This document shows, piece by piece, positions 16,186 through 25,500 of a stretch of 64,000 bases of DNA. This stretch comes from Ruegeria_B marisflavi (GTDB taxonomy: Bacteria; Pseudomonadota; Alphaproteobacteria; Rhodobacterales; Rhodobacteraceae), in NCBI RefSeq assembly GCF_025673445.1, contig NZ_JAOVQN010000002.1, forward strand, positions 322,778-386,777, read 5' to 3'. Position 1 is the stretch's first letter; each line of letters opens with the position of its first letter. Under the pieces are notes generated by a model. The model was not told where the DNA came from. It saw only the letters and a program-made list of their open reading frames with translations, and made no database searches. The position numbers were made by a program, and so were the translations under genes.

Positions 16186-18378
16186 ATGGACCGCGCCCAG
16201 ATCGTACATGAGAACTTCCTGAGCCGGGTGGCTGCGGGCGACCTGCCCAAGGGCGCGCCGCCGCGCCCGGGCTTGACGCAGGCGCAGGCGGTGTCGCTTT
16301 ACCGCTCGCAGGTGCTCAGCCGGGCGCTCGACCGGACCAGCCGGGCGATGCAGAAGGCGGGGCAGGGGTTTTACACCATTGGTTCCTCGGGCCATGAGGG
16401 GATGGCAGCGGTGGCGCAGGCCCTGCGCCCGACCGACATCGCCTTTCTGCATTATCGCGATGCGGCGTTTCAGATCGCGCGGGCGGAACAGGTGCCGGGT
16501 CAGCAGATCGCCTGGGACATGCTGCTCAGCTTTGCCTGCTCAAAGGAGGACCCGACCTCGGGGGGGCGGCACAAGGTGCTGGGGTCCAAGGCGCTGATGA
16601 TCCCGCCGCAGACCTCGACCATCGCCAGTCACCTGCCCAAGGCGGTGGGCGCGGCCTATAGCCTGGGCGCGGCGCGGCGGCACCCGCCCGAACACCGGCA
16701 ACTGCCCGAGGACGGGATTGCCATGTGCTCCTTTGGCGATGCCTCGGCCAACCATTCCACGGCGCAGGGCGCGATCAACACGGCGGGCTGGACCAGCGTG
16801 CAGTCGATCCCGTTGCCGCTCTTGTTTGTCTGCGAGGATAACGGGATCGGTATTTCGACCAAGACGCCACGGGGCTGGATTCAGGCCTCGATGGAGCATC
16901 GGCCCGGCATCCGCTATTTACAGGCCAACGGGCTGGATATCTACGAAACCTATGCGGTGGCGCAAGAGGCCGCCGAGTATGTCCGTACCCGCCGCAAGCC
17001 TGCGTTCCTGCATCTGAAAACCGTGCGGCTCTATGGCCATGCCGGGGCGGATGTGCCGACCACCTATCTGACCCGCGCCGAGGTCGAGGCCGAGGAGGCC
17101 ATGGACCCGCTGCTGCACAGCGTGCGGCTGCTCGCCGAGGACGGCGCGCTGTCGCCTTCGGAGGCGCTGGCGATCTATGAACAGACCTGCGCCCGCACCG
17201 ACCGCATCGCGGCCGAGGCCGCGACCCGTCCGCATCTGGCCAATGCGGGTGAGGTGGCGGCCAGCCTGATCCCGCCGAAGCGGGACTGCAAACCCACCAA
17301 TGGCCCCGGCGCCGAGGCGCGGGCCGCCACCTTTGGTGGCGACATGCGCGCCCTGGACGAGCCGCAGCCGATGAGCCGCCTGATCAACTGGGCGCTGACC
17401 GATCTGATGCTCGAACATAGCGAGATCGTCTGCATGGGCGAGGATGTGGGCCGCAAAGGGGGCGTCTATGGTGTGACCCAGAAGCTGCAACAACGCTTTG
17501 GCCCCGACCGGATGATCGACACGCTTCTGGACGAACAGTCCATCCTGGGGCTGGCCATTGGCATGGGGCATAATGGGTTCCTGCCGATCCCCGAGATCCA
17601 GTTCCTCGCCTATTTGCACAATGCCGAGGATCAGATCCGGGGTGAGGCCGCGACGCTGCCGTTCTTCTCGAACGGGCAGTTCACCAACCCGATGGTGCTG
17701 CGCATCGCGGGGCTGGGGTATCAGAAGGGGTTTGGTGGGCACTTCCACAATGACAACTCGCTGGCGGTGCTGCGCGACATTCCCGGCGTGATCATCGCCT
17801 GCCCCTCGACCGGGGCGGATGCGGCGCAGATGCTGCGCGAATGCGTGCGGCTGGCGCGCGAGGAGCAGCGGGTGGTGGTGTTCCTCGAACCCATCGCGCT
17901 CTATCCGATGCGCGATCTGCACGGGGCGCAGGATGGCGGCTGGATGACAACCTATCCCTCGCCCGACCGGCGCATCGCCTTGGGCGAGGTCGGCGTGCAT
18001 GGCGACGGCACCGATCTGGCCATCGTCACCTATGGCAATGGCCACTACCTGTCGCAGCAGGCACTGCCCGAGATCGAGGCGGCAGGGGTCAAGGCGCGGA
18101 TCATCGACCTGCGCTGGCTGGCGCCACTGCCCGCCGAGGCGCTGCGCGCGGCCACGCGAGGCTGCAAACACGTGCTGATCGTTGACGAATGCCGCCGCAC
18201 CGGCAGCCAGTCCGAGGCGCTGATGACTTTATTCTGCGAAGAAAGTCGCGCCCCCGCAACCGCCCGCGTGGTAGCCGAGGATTGCTTCATTGCCACCGGC
18301 CCGGCCTACGCCGCCCCGCTACCGTCAAAGGACGGCATCGTGGCCGCCGCGCTGTCCCTGACCGGAGCTGCAAAATGA
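16186..18378 (+). CDS. Thiamine-dependent 2-oxo acid dehydrogenase E1, alpha-beta fusion
   Basis: 730 residues from the ATG at 16186; upstream codons are not conserved-looking. The alpha half (about 1-380) has IGSSGHEGMAAVAQAL, HYRDAAFQIAR and the ThDP/Mg segment SFGDASANHSTAQGAINTAG. The beta half (about 400-725) has CMGEDVGRKGGVYGVT, DTLLDEQSILGLAIG and GLGYQKGFGGHFHNDNSLAV. The usual E1 alpha and beta chains of branched-chain or pyruvate complexes are fused here. No E2 or E3 gene is nearby, so the acceptor of the acyl group is open. The free acyltransferase overlapping its stop is a striking partner. Confidence 0.88.
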   Translation: MDRAQIVHENFLSRVAAGDLPKGAPPRPGLTQAQAVSLYRSQVLSRALDRTSRAMQKAGQGFYTIGSSGHEGMAAVAQALRPTDIAFLHYRDAAFQIARAEQVPGQQIAWDMLLSFACSKEDPTSGGRHKVLGSKALMIPPQTSTIASHLPKAVGAAYSLGAARRHPPEHRQLPEDGIAMCSFGDASANHSTAQGAINTAGWTSVQSIPLPLLFVCEDNGIGISTKTPRGWIQASMEHRPGIRYLQANGLDIYETYAVAQEAAEYVRTRRKPAFLHLKTVRLYGHAGADVPTTYLTRAEVEAEEAMDPLLHSVRLLAEDGALSPSEALAIYEQTCARTDRIAAEAATRPHLANAGEVAASLIPPKRDCKPTNGPGAEARAATFGGDMRALDEPQPMSRLINWALTDLMLEHSEIVCMGEDVGRKGGVYGVTQKLQQRFGPDRMIDTLLDEQSILGLAIGMGHNGFLPIPEIQFLAYLHNAEDQIRGEAATLPFFSNGQFTNPMVLRIAGLGYQKGFGGHFHNDNSLAVLRDIPGVIIACPSTGADAAQMLRECVRLAREEQRVVVFLEPIALYPMRDLHGAQDGGWMTTYPSPDRRIALGEVGVHGDGTDLAIVTYGNGHYLSQQALPEIEAAGVKARIIDLRWLAPLPAEALRAATRGCKHVLIVDECRRTGSQSEALMTLFCEESRAPATARVVAEDCFIATGPAYAAPLPSKDGIVAAALSLTGAAK

Positions 18379-19412
18379 CACGTACCGCTGTCGTGATCTG
18401 CCCCGGCCGGGGCACCTATAACAAACCGGAACTGGGTTATCTGCACCGCCACCACGGCGCCCGGATGCAGATGTTCCACGCCTTTGACGCCATCCGGGCC
18501 GAAGCGGGGCAGGAGGCGGTGACCACGCTGGACGGGGCCGAGCGGTTTACGGTCGGCAAATACTCGCGCGGCGATGTGGCCTCGCCGCTGATCTATGCCG
18601 CCGCGCTGGCCGATGCGCAGGCGCTGGCCGAGGATATCGAGGTGGTTGCCGTCACCGGCAATTCGATGGGCTGGTATATTGCGCTGGCCGCCGCCGGGGC
18701 ACTGCGTCCGGAAAACGGGTTCCGGGTGGTCAACACTATGGGCACGCTGATGCAGGAACGGTTGATCGGCGGGCAGCTGGTCTATCCTTTCACTGGCGAG
18801 GATTGGTCGGACGACCCGGCGCGCAAGGCGGCGCTGCTGGCGGATGTGGCGCGGATCGACGCGATGCCGGGGCATGACCTGGCGCTGTCCATCGATCTGG
18901 GGGGCATGCTGGTTCTGGCCGGAAACGAGGCCGGCCTGTCGGCATTCGAGGCTTTGCTACCGGTGGTACAGGAACGCTTTCCGATGCGGCTGGCCAATCA
19001 CGCGGCTTTTCACACCCGGTTGCAGGCGCCGGTTGCCGCCGAAGGTCGGCAACGGTTGGGCGCCGACCTTTTCATCCAGCCCAGCCGCCCGATGATAGAC
19101 GGGCGCGGCAAGATCTGGTGGCCCGGCGCCACCGACACCGGGGCGCTGTGGGACTATACGCTGGGCCATCAGGTGACCAAACCTTATGATTTCACCCGCG
19201 CCGTGCAGACCGCCGCGCGCGAGTTCGCCCCCGATCTATTCATCGTCACCGGCCCCGGTGCCACTCTCGGCGGTGCTGTGGCGCAATCGCTGGTGCTGGC
19301 AAATTGGCGTGGCATGGGCGACAAGGAAGCGTTTCAGGCGCGGCAGGCCGAGGCGCCCTTGCTGGTGGCGATGGGGCGCGACGACCAGCGCGGGCTGGTT
19401 TGCGCGGGCTGA
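18375..19412 (+). CDS. Free-standing acyltransferase, malonyl-CoA:ACP transacylase (FabD)-like
   Basis: 345 residues, starting at the ATG that overlaps the E1 stop by 4 bp. The protein opens TAVVICPGRGTYNKPELGY, carries the nucleophile elbow VTGNSMGWYIALAAAG (Ser in GNSMG), and has the second catalytic region MRLANHAAFHTRL with its His. FabD proteins are usually about 310 residues and sit with fab genes; here there is none. It probably moves an acyl group between CoA or carrier thiolates in this pathway. Whether the E1 product is its substrate is inference from the overlap. Confidence 0.8.
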   Translation: MTRTAVVICPGRGTYNKPELGYLHRHHGARMQMFHAFDAIRAEAGQEAVTTLDGAERFTVGKYSRGDVASPLIYAAALADAQALAEDIEVVAVTGNSMGWYIALAAAGALRPENGFRVVNTMGTLMQERLIGGQLVYPFTGEDWSDDPARKAALLADVARIDAMPGHDLALSIDLGGMLVLAGNEAGLSAFEALLPVVQERFPMRLANHAAFHTRLQAPVAAEGRQRLGADLFIQPSRPMIDGRGKIWWPGATDTGALWDYTLGHQVTKPYDFTRAVQTAAREFAPDLFIVTGPGATLGGAVAQSLVLANWRGMGDKEAFQARQAEAPLLVAMGRDDQRGLVCAG

Positions 19413-19459
19413 GATTTCAAGACCAACATCCCGGCGAACCGGGAAACACGCGGTGAATT

Positions 19460-20746
19460 ATGGCGAAGGTTTCGGAAAACGACAGCAATCTCTGGCACAA
19501 GACCTGCACCGAACGTGTCTCGGCGCCGCCGCTGAAAACCGACACAACCGTCGATCTGGTCATTGTCGGGGGTGGGTTCACCGGTGTCTCGGCCGCCCTG
19601 CATGCAGCAGAAGCCGGGGCCAGCGTTTGCCTGCTTGAGGCAAGTGAGATCGGATATGGTGGCTCTGGCCGCAATGTCGGGTTGGCCAATGCCGGCCTTT
19701 GGCTGCCGCCGGATGACATTTGCGCGCATCTGGGGCAGCAGGCCGGCGACCGGCTGATCGCTTTGCTGGCCGGTGCTCCGGCCTATGTCTATGACCTGAT
19801 CGCGAGACATGACATCGCGTGTGAACCGATGCGCAATGGCACCCTGCACTGCGCCCATTCCGCTGCCGGTCTGGCCGACTTGCGGAAACGGCACGCGCAG
19901 CTTGCCGCGACGGGCGCACCGGTCGCGTTGATTTCGGCTGGGGAAACCGCGAAGCGCACCGGGTCGGATGCGTTCCACGGCGCGCTTTTCGATCCCCGGG
20001 CCGGAACCATCCAGCCCTTGGGTTATGTCCGGGGTCTGGCGCGCGCGGCTCAGGCGGCTGGTGCTCAGGTGCACGGCAATAGTCCGGTGGTCGAACTCAG
20101 CTATCAAAACGGTACCTGGTCAGCGCGAACCCCGGGGGGCACGGTTCGGGCGCGGGCATTGATCCAGGCCACGAATGCCTATCACCTGGGATTGAACACC
20201 CATGTACCGGCCTATGTGCCGGTCCACTACTTCCAGTACGCCACCGCGCCCTTGCCTGACAAGTTGCGGGCAACCATCCTGCCGGGCGGCGAGGGGTGCT
20301 GGGATTCAGCTCTGGTCATGTCTTCGTTCCGGATGGACGCGGCGGGGCGCATGATCATCGGGGCCATGGGCGATCTGGGGCACGCCGCGAGTGGCATTCA
20401 TACCGCCTGGGTGCGCCGCAAGCTGGCGCAGCTGTTCCCGGTGCTGTCGGATCAGCCGTTACAGATGGGCTGGCACGGGCGGATCGCCATGACCTCGGAC
20501 CATATCCCCAAGATTACACGACCGGGCCCCAATGCGCTGGCGGCGCATGGCTATTCCGGCCGGGGCATCGGCCCCGGAACGCTGTTCGGCAAGGGCATGG
20601 CCGAGGCCTTGATCAGCGGCGACGAAGGCAAACTGCCCCTCGCCGCCGTCGAAGACCATGCCGAGCGTATGACGGGCTTGCAGCAGGCTTACTTCGAGAC
20701 CGGCGCCACGCTGATGCATCTGATCAAGGCGCGGATCGGGTATTGA
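19460..20746 (+). CDS. FAD-dependent amine/amino acid oxidoreductase (DAO superfamily)
   Basis: A 428-residue flavoprotein. The Rossmann ADP-binding motif is VDLVIVGGGFTGVSAALHAA (residues about 32-51), and C-terminal HGYSGRGIGPGTLFGKGMAE is the second FAD contact. It resembles the gamma-glutamylputrescine oxidase/PuuB and glycine oxidase-like branch. The substrate is unknown. It is 47 bp after the acyltransferase on the same strand and 8 bp from the end of the converging SDR gene. Confidence 0.87.
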   Translation: MAKVSENDSNLWHKTCTERVSAPPLKTDTTVDLVIVGGGFTGVSAALHAAEAGASVCLLEASEIGYGGSGRNVGLANAGLWLPPDDICAHLGQQAGDRLIALLAGAPAYVYDLIARHDIACEPMRNGTLHCAHSAAGLADLRKRHAQLAATGAPVALISAGETAKRTGSDAFHGALFDPRAGTIQPLGYVRGLARAAQAAGAQVHGNSPVVELSYQNGTWSARTPGGTVRARALIQATNAYHLGLNTHVPAYVPVHYFQYATAPLPDKLRATILPGGEGCWDSALVMSSFRMDAAGRMIIGAMGDLGHAASGIHTAWVRRKLAQLFPVLSDQPLQMGWHGRIAMTSDHIPKITRPGPNALAAHGYSGRGIGPGTLFGKGMAEALISGDEGKLPLAAVEDHAERMTGLQQAYFETGATLMHLIKARIGY

Positions 20747-20754
20747 CCGAAGCG

Positions 20755-21459
20755 TCAGACCGAACGGGTTATGCCGCCATCGACGCGGATGTTCTGCCCG
20801 GTGATGTACCCACCGCCCTCTGATGCCAGCAAGGCGATGACCGAGGCGATCTCGTCATAGCTGCGGCCGTAACGCCCCATCGGGATTCGGCTGCGGAACT
20901 CTTCCTTTTCCGGAAGGCTGTCGATGAAGCCGGGCAGGATATTGTTCATGCGGATGTTCTGGGCGGCATATCGGTCGGCGTAAAGCTTGCAGAATGCGGC
21001 CAGACCGGCCCTGAACACGCCCGAGGTGGGAAAGACCGGATCGGGTTCGAACGCGGCGAAGGTCGAGATATTGATGATCGAGCCGCCCCCCTGCGCCTGC
21101 ATGACCGGGGTAACCAGCCGGGTCGGGCGCACGGCGTTGAGGAAATAGACCTCCATCCCCCGGTGCCAGTCTTCGTCCGAGAGATCCAGAATGGGTGCGC
21201 GTGGCCCGTGTCCGGCCGAGTTCACCAGAACGTCTATCCTGCCCCAGCGCTCCATCGCCGTGTCGACCAGCCGCTGCAAATCGTCGTTCGACTGGTTGGA
21301 ACCGGTCACGCCCAGCCCTCCCAGGTCGGCCGCCAAGGCCTCACCCTTGCCGGACGAGGACAGGATGCCGACGCGGAAACCGTCGGCGGCCAATCGGCGT
21401 GCGGCGTCCGCGCCCATGCCGCTGCCGCCGGCGGTGATCAACGCAACTTTGTCTGTCAT
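20755..21459 (-). CDS. SDR-family protein with altered catalytic residues
   Basis: 234 residues from the ATG at 21459 (MTDKVALITAGGSGMGADAA). The cofactor site (ITAGGSGMGADAA) and VNSAGHGPRAPI are standard for classical short-chain dehydrogenases. Where YxxxK is expected, the protein reads PTSGVFRAGLAAF, which puts Ser at the Tyr position and Arg at the Lys position. The Ser of ISTFAAF is kept. The C-terminal GYITGQNIRVDGGITRSV is typical. Either it uses another mechanism or it binds rather than reduces. It converges on the FAD oxidoreductase and shares the strand of the LysR gene at 21546. Confidence 0.85.
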   Translation of the reverse strand: MTDKVALITAGGSGMGADAARRLAADGFRVGILSSSGKGEALAADLGGLGVTGSNQSNDDLQRLVDTAMERWGRIDVLVNSAGHGPRAPILDLSDEDWHRGMEVYFLNAVRPTRLVTPVMQAQGGGSIINISTFAAFEPDPVFPTSGVFRAGLAAFCKLYADRYAAQNIRMNNILPGFIDSLPEKEEFRSRIPMGRYGRSYDEIASVIALLASEGGGYITGQNIRVDGGITRSV

Positions 21460-21545
21460 AGCCAAACTCCATTTGGACGATGATCCAGCATAGCCAGTTG
21501 GACCCCAATGGGCCAAGACTGTTCCGGGTTCCTGGGTCGCGCCTT

Positions 21546-22448
21546 CTAGCTCTGAAGCCGTGCCGCGATTTCCTCGACCCGGGCACGTAGCCAAAGGTGC
21601 GCCGGATCCGAGGCTGAGCGCTGGTGCCAGACCATGTAGATCGACACCGGGGGGCACTGAAACGGCAGCGGGGCGCAGTCCAGGGTCGCCAACGGCCCGC
21701 GCTTCATCAGCGCGGTGTCGGTTGAGATCAGAGTGCTGCCTTTGACAAAGGCCGGGATGGCATTGAAATGCGGCAGGATGACTGTTGGGGGGCGGATCTG
21801 ACTCTGATCCACACCCTGCATGACCGCGCGCGCGGTGCGTCCGTCGGGAAAGCGCACCTCGACATGGTCGGCAGCACAGTACTCTTCCCAACTCCTGGGC
21901 GGTTGCCCTTGGGTGGCGTCGTGGAACATCATAAGTGGGCTTGAAAACAGCCGTTTCTGAAAGATGTCTGGCCCGTCCGGCGGCAGAGGTGTCAGCATCA
22001 ATTGACAGCGGTCGCTGCGCAACAGGGCCGGATCGGGCACGCCCGAAGGGACGAAGCCAAGGCTCAGCCGCACCCCTTCGGCGCGGGCATGGTGCAGCAG
22101 TTCGGGAAAAATCAGCTCGCGTTGCAGATCGTTGGCGGCGATGTCGAAATGCATCGCTTCGCCCAGCGGGTCAAAGGGGCGGGCATCGGTCAGCGATTTG
22201 ATCCCGTCCAGGACCCGCTGCACCGGCTCGCGCAGGGACAGCGCCCGTTCGGTGGGCGTCAGCCCCTGGCCCGAGCGCACGAACAGCGGATCACCCAGCA
22301 CGACACGCAGCTTGGCCAGCGTATGGCTGACCGCCGATTGAGTCACCCCCAGCCGGTCTGCCGCGCGCGAGACCGAGCTTTCTTCGAGGATGACAAGAAA
22401 GCACCGCAGCACCTTGCCGTCGAGATCGGTGAAATCGAAATTTCTCAT
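21546..22448 (-). CDS. LysR-family transcriptional regulator beside rdhA
   Basis: 300 residues from the ATG at 22448. The helix-turn-helix is FLVILEESSVSRAADRLGVT followed by QSAVSHTLAKLRVVLGDPLF. It is of the NodD/PnpR-like kind that starts NFDFTDLDGKVLRCFL. It diverges from the reductive dehalogenase gene with 75 bp between the starts, and a 21-bp dyad lies in that gap. The natural reading is that it activates the dehalogenase when its substrate or a related phenolic is present. Confidence 0.88.
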   Translation of the reverse strand: MRNFDFTDLDGKVLRCFLVILEESSVSRAADRLGVTQSAVSHTLAKLRVVLGDPLFVRSGQGLTPTERALSLREPVQRVLDGIKSLTDARPFDPLGEAMHFDIAANDLQRELIFPELLHHARAEGVRLSLGFVPSGVPDPALLRSDRCQLMLTPLPPDGPDIFQKRLFSSPLMMFHDATQGQPPRSWEEYCAADHVEVRFPDGRTARAVMQGVDQSQIRPPTVILPHFNAIPAFVKGSTLISTDTALMKRGPLATLDCAPLPFQCPPVSIYMVWHQRSASDPAHLWLRARVEEIAARLQS

Positions 22449-22467
22449 GAGGTTTATGACTAAACAT

Positions 22468-22488
22468 GAATGGTTTTGCTGTCCATTC
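22468..22488. promoter_or_regulatory. Candidate LysR operator upstream of rdhA
   Basis: GAATGG and CCATTC form a perfect 6-bp dyad around a 9-nt spacer, between the LysR start (22448) and the dehalogenase start (22524). The symmetry and location fit a LysR recognition site; there is no direct proof. Confidence 0.5.
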
Positions 22489-22523
22489 CGCGCTACGTCG
22501 AAAAGGCAGTCAGGAGGCGCAGG

Positions 22524-25500
22524 ATGGGTATTCGCTTTTTCGCGGACCGGGACCGGCCCGTGCATATGGGTCCCTATCCGCTGGAGCGGCTGGCCCGGCG
22601 CGACGGCGCGGCGGAATTGGCTGACGTTCCCGGCATGCCCGCGCTCAACTTTCACCGGCCCGAGCGGCCCGAGTGCATCGTCAACGCGATGGGCGAGTTT
22701 CAGGCGATGCTGGATGCGATCCGCAACGGGATCGTTAATCCGGCGCGGGCGGACATCCCAACCGATCCACAAGAGCGCGCCAACCATCTGAAAGCATTCG
22801 GGTATTTCAACGACGCTTCAATGATCGGCTGCGGCCCGCTCCCGGCCGAGGCGCTGTTGCCGGTGCCTCGGCGCAACACTGATATCGACCGGCTGGCCGA
22901 GGCGCTGCGGACGCGCCAGACCAAGACACTGGCCTCGGGCATCGACGTGATCATGGCGGACCTGAAAGAGAGCATGGAGGCAGATCCCACCGGTATCGAC
23001 AGCCACCGCCATGCCATAGTGTTTCTCTATGAACACAACCGCGATCCTGCACCGGAGGAGCCGGGAAGCGATTGGATCCTTGATGCGCAGGATCATCGCG
23101 CCTGTTTGCTGGCCACAGAAAATGCGGTGGTAATTGCAAATTATATCAGACTGTTAGGGTTCGATGCGCGAGCGCATTCGATGACCTCTACGGATGTGGA
23201 TCTTGGTCGGCTGGCGGTGGCGGCGGGGTTGGTGACAGCCGAGGAAGGTCAGTTGGTCGCGCCCTGGCTGGGGACTCGTTTCGGTCTGGCGGCGGTGACA
23301 ACCGAAATGGAGATCACCCACGATGTGGCCCTTGCGCCGATGGGTGCACAACCCTGGTTCAAAACCCGGGGTCCGGCCTGGTGGCTGGGTGCTGGATTCG
23401 CAAAAAATGCAATGAACCGAGATGTTTATGCGAAACGGCGCTATGTCGACGGGGAGCATCCCTTCGAAAAGCTGAAGCGCGTCGAAACTCCGACGACCTA
23501 TATCGACGAGGCCAATGTTGCCCGTGTCCCAAAGCGCGCGGATATGTTCGCGCGGGCGCAATTCGGCGACATGGGCAAGGCGTTGCAAGAGGGGGCGAAG
23601 GGCGGCCATTATGTGCGCAAGGCAGCGCCCAGTTTTGCCCAAAGACGCGCACTTGGCGCTTTTGTACTGCTTCAGGATGGCGAAAGTGCCGTTTTGTACA
23701 AACAGGAAAGCGCCGCCCGCAACGCCGCCAACCTGAAAGCGGCGAGTTATTTCCTGGGGGTCGATGCGGTCGGGCTCAGCCGCTGCCCGGAGTGGGCGTG
23801 GTACAGCCATGACGCTACTGGCGAGGTGATCACCCCGCCGCATGATCAGGCGGTCAGCATGATCATCGACCAGGGATACGAGACGATGGAGGGGTCGAGT
23901 GGCGACGACTGGATCGCGGTGGCGCAATCCATGCGCGCCTATCTGCGCTTCTCGCTGCTGGGCGGCGTGATCGCGCAGCAGATCCGCAACCTTGGCTACA
24001 AGGCCAAGGCGCATACGGTGATGGATGGCGAGGTGTTGCAGCCGCCCCTTCTACTGCTTTCTGGCCTAGGCGAGGTCAGCCGTATCGGCGAGGTGATCCT
24101 GAACCCCTACCTTGGCCCGCGCCTGAAATCCGGCGTGGTGACGACCGACATGCCGATCACCCACGACAAACCCATCGACTTTGGTCTGCAAAAGTTCTGC
24201 GAGAGCTGCAACAAATGCGCCCGCGAATGCCCGTCGGGCGCGATCACCGCCGGGCCGAAGCTGATGTTCAACGGCTACGAGATCTGGAAATCCGACAGCC
24301 AGAAATGCGCCACCTACCGCATCACCACCCAGGGCGGCGCGATGTGTGGGCGCTGCATGAAGACCTGTCCCTGGAATCTGGAGGGGATATTCGCCGAACG
24401 CCCGTTCCGCTGGGCGGCGATGACCATTCCGGCGGCGGCCCCTGCGCTGGCGCGGCTGGACGATGCGGTGGGCCATGGTGGCCTGAATGACGTCAAGAAA
24501 TGGTGGTGGGACATCGAGTTGCAGGCGGACGGGGCCTATCGGCCCTCGACCCATCCGCTGAACAGGCGCGGCCTGCAAAAGGATCTGGACCTGAAATACG
24601 AGGATCAGACGCTGGCCGTCTATCCCGCACCGCTTGCACCGCATCCCTGGCCTTATCCGTTTCCGATGGATCGCGAGGCGGGGATTGCCGCCTATGAGGC
24701 GATGGTGACGGCAGACGAATACAGGTCGCGCATGTCGGCAGGGGATATGTCGGTGGTGCACCGCTATTCCGTGCCGGATGCCGAGAGCGCCCCGGTGATC
24801 CGCGTGGCGGTCAAGCGGGCCGAGAAGATGACCGGCGATGTGACGAAATACGAGTTCTCGGCGCTCGATGGTGCGCCCTTGCCGGAATGGACGGCAGGGG
24901 CGCATCTGGACGTGCTGGTCGCGCCCGAGTTCCTGCGGCAATATTCGATGTCGGGCGATCCGGCTGACCGGACGAAGTATCAGATCGGTGTCTTGCGCGA
25001 GGATGAGGGGCGCGGCGGGTCTAAGTTGATGCACCGGATCTTTGCCGAAGGGCGCAAGGTGTTCATCTCGAAACCGATCAACCATTTCGAGCTGGAGGAG
25101 GGCGCGACTCGCACCTTCCTGATGGGCGGCGGCATCGGCATCACGCCGATGATCGCCTTTGCCCATCGGTTGCACGCGCTGGGCGCGGAGTTCGAGCTGC
25201 ATTATTCCGCCTCGACCCGGGCCGGGGCGGGATATCTGGCGGACCTTGCCGACATGCCGTGGGTCGGCCGGGTGCATCTGCATTTCTCGGACGAGGGCAC
25301 GCGCGCCGATCTCGACACGGTGTTATCAGGCTATCAGCCCGGCTGGCATGTCTATACCTGCGGGCCGGATCGCTACATGGACGGGGTGATGCAAGCCGCC
25401 GAGCGGCAGGGGTTCCCCGAAGAGGCGCGGCATCTGGAGTATTTCTCGGTCCCCGAGCAGCCGGATTATGAGAACCATCCCTTTACCCTGAAACTTGCCC

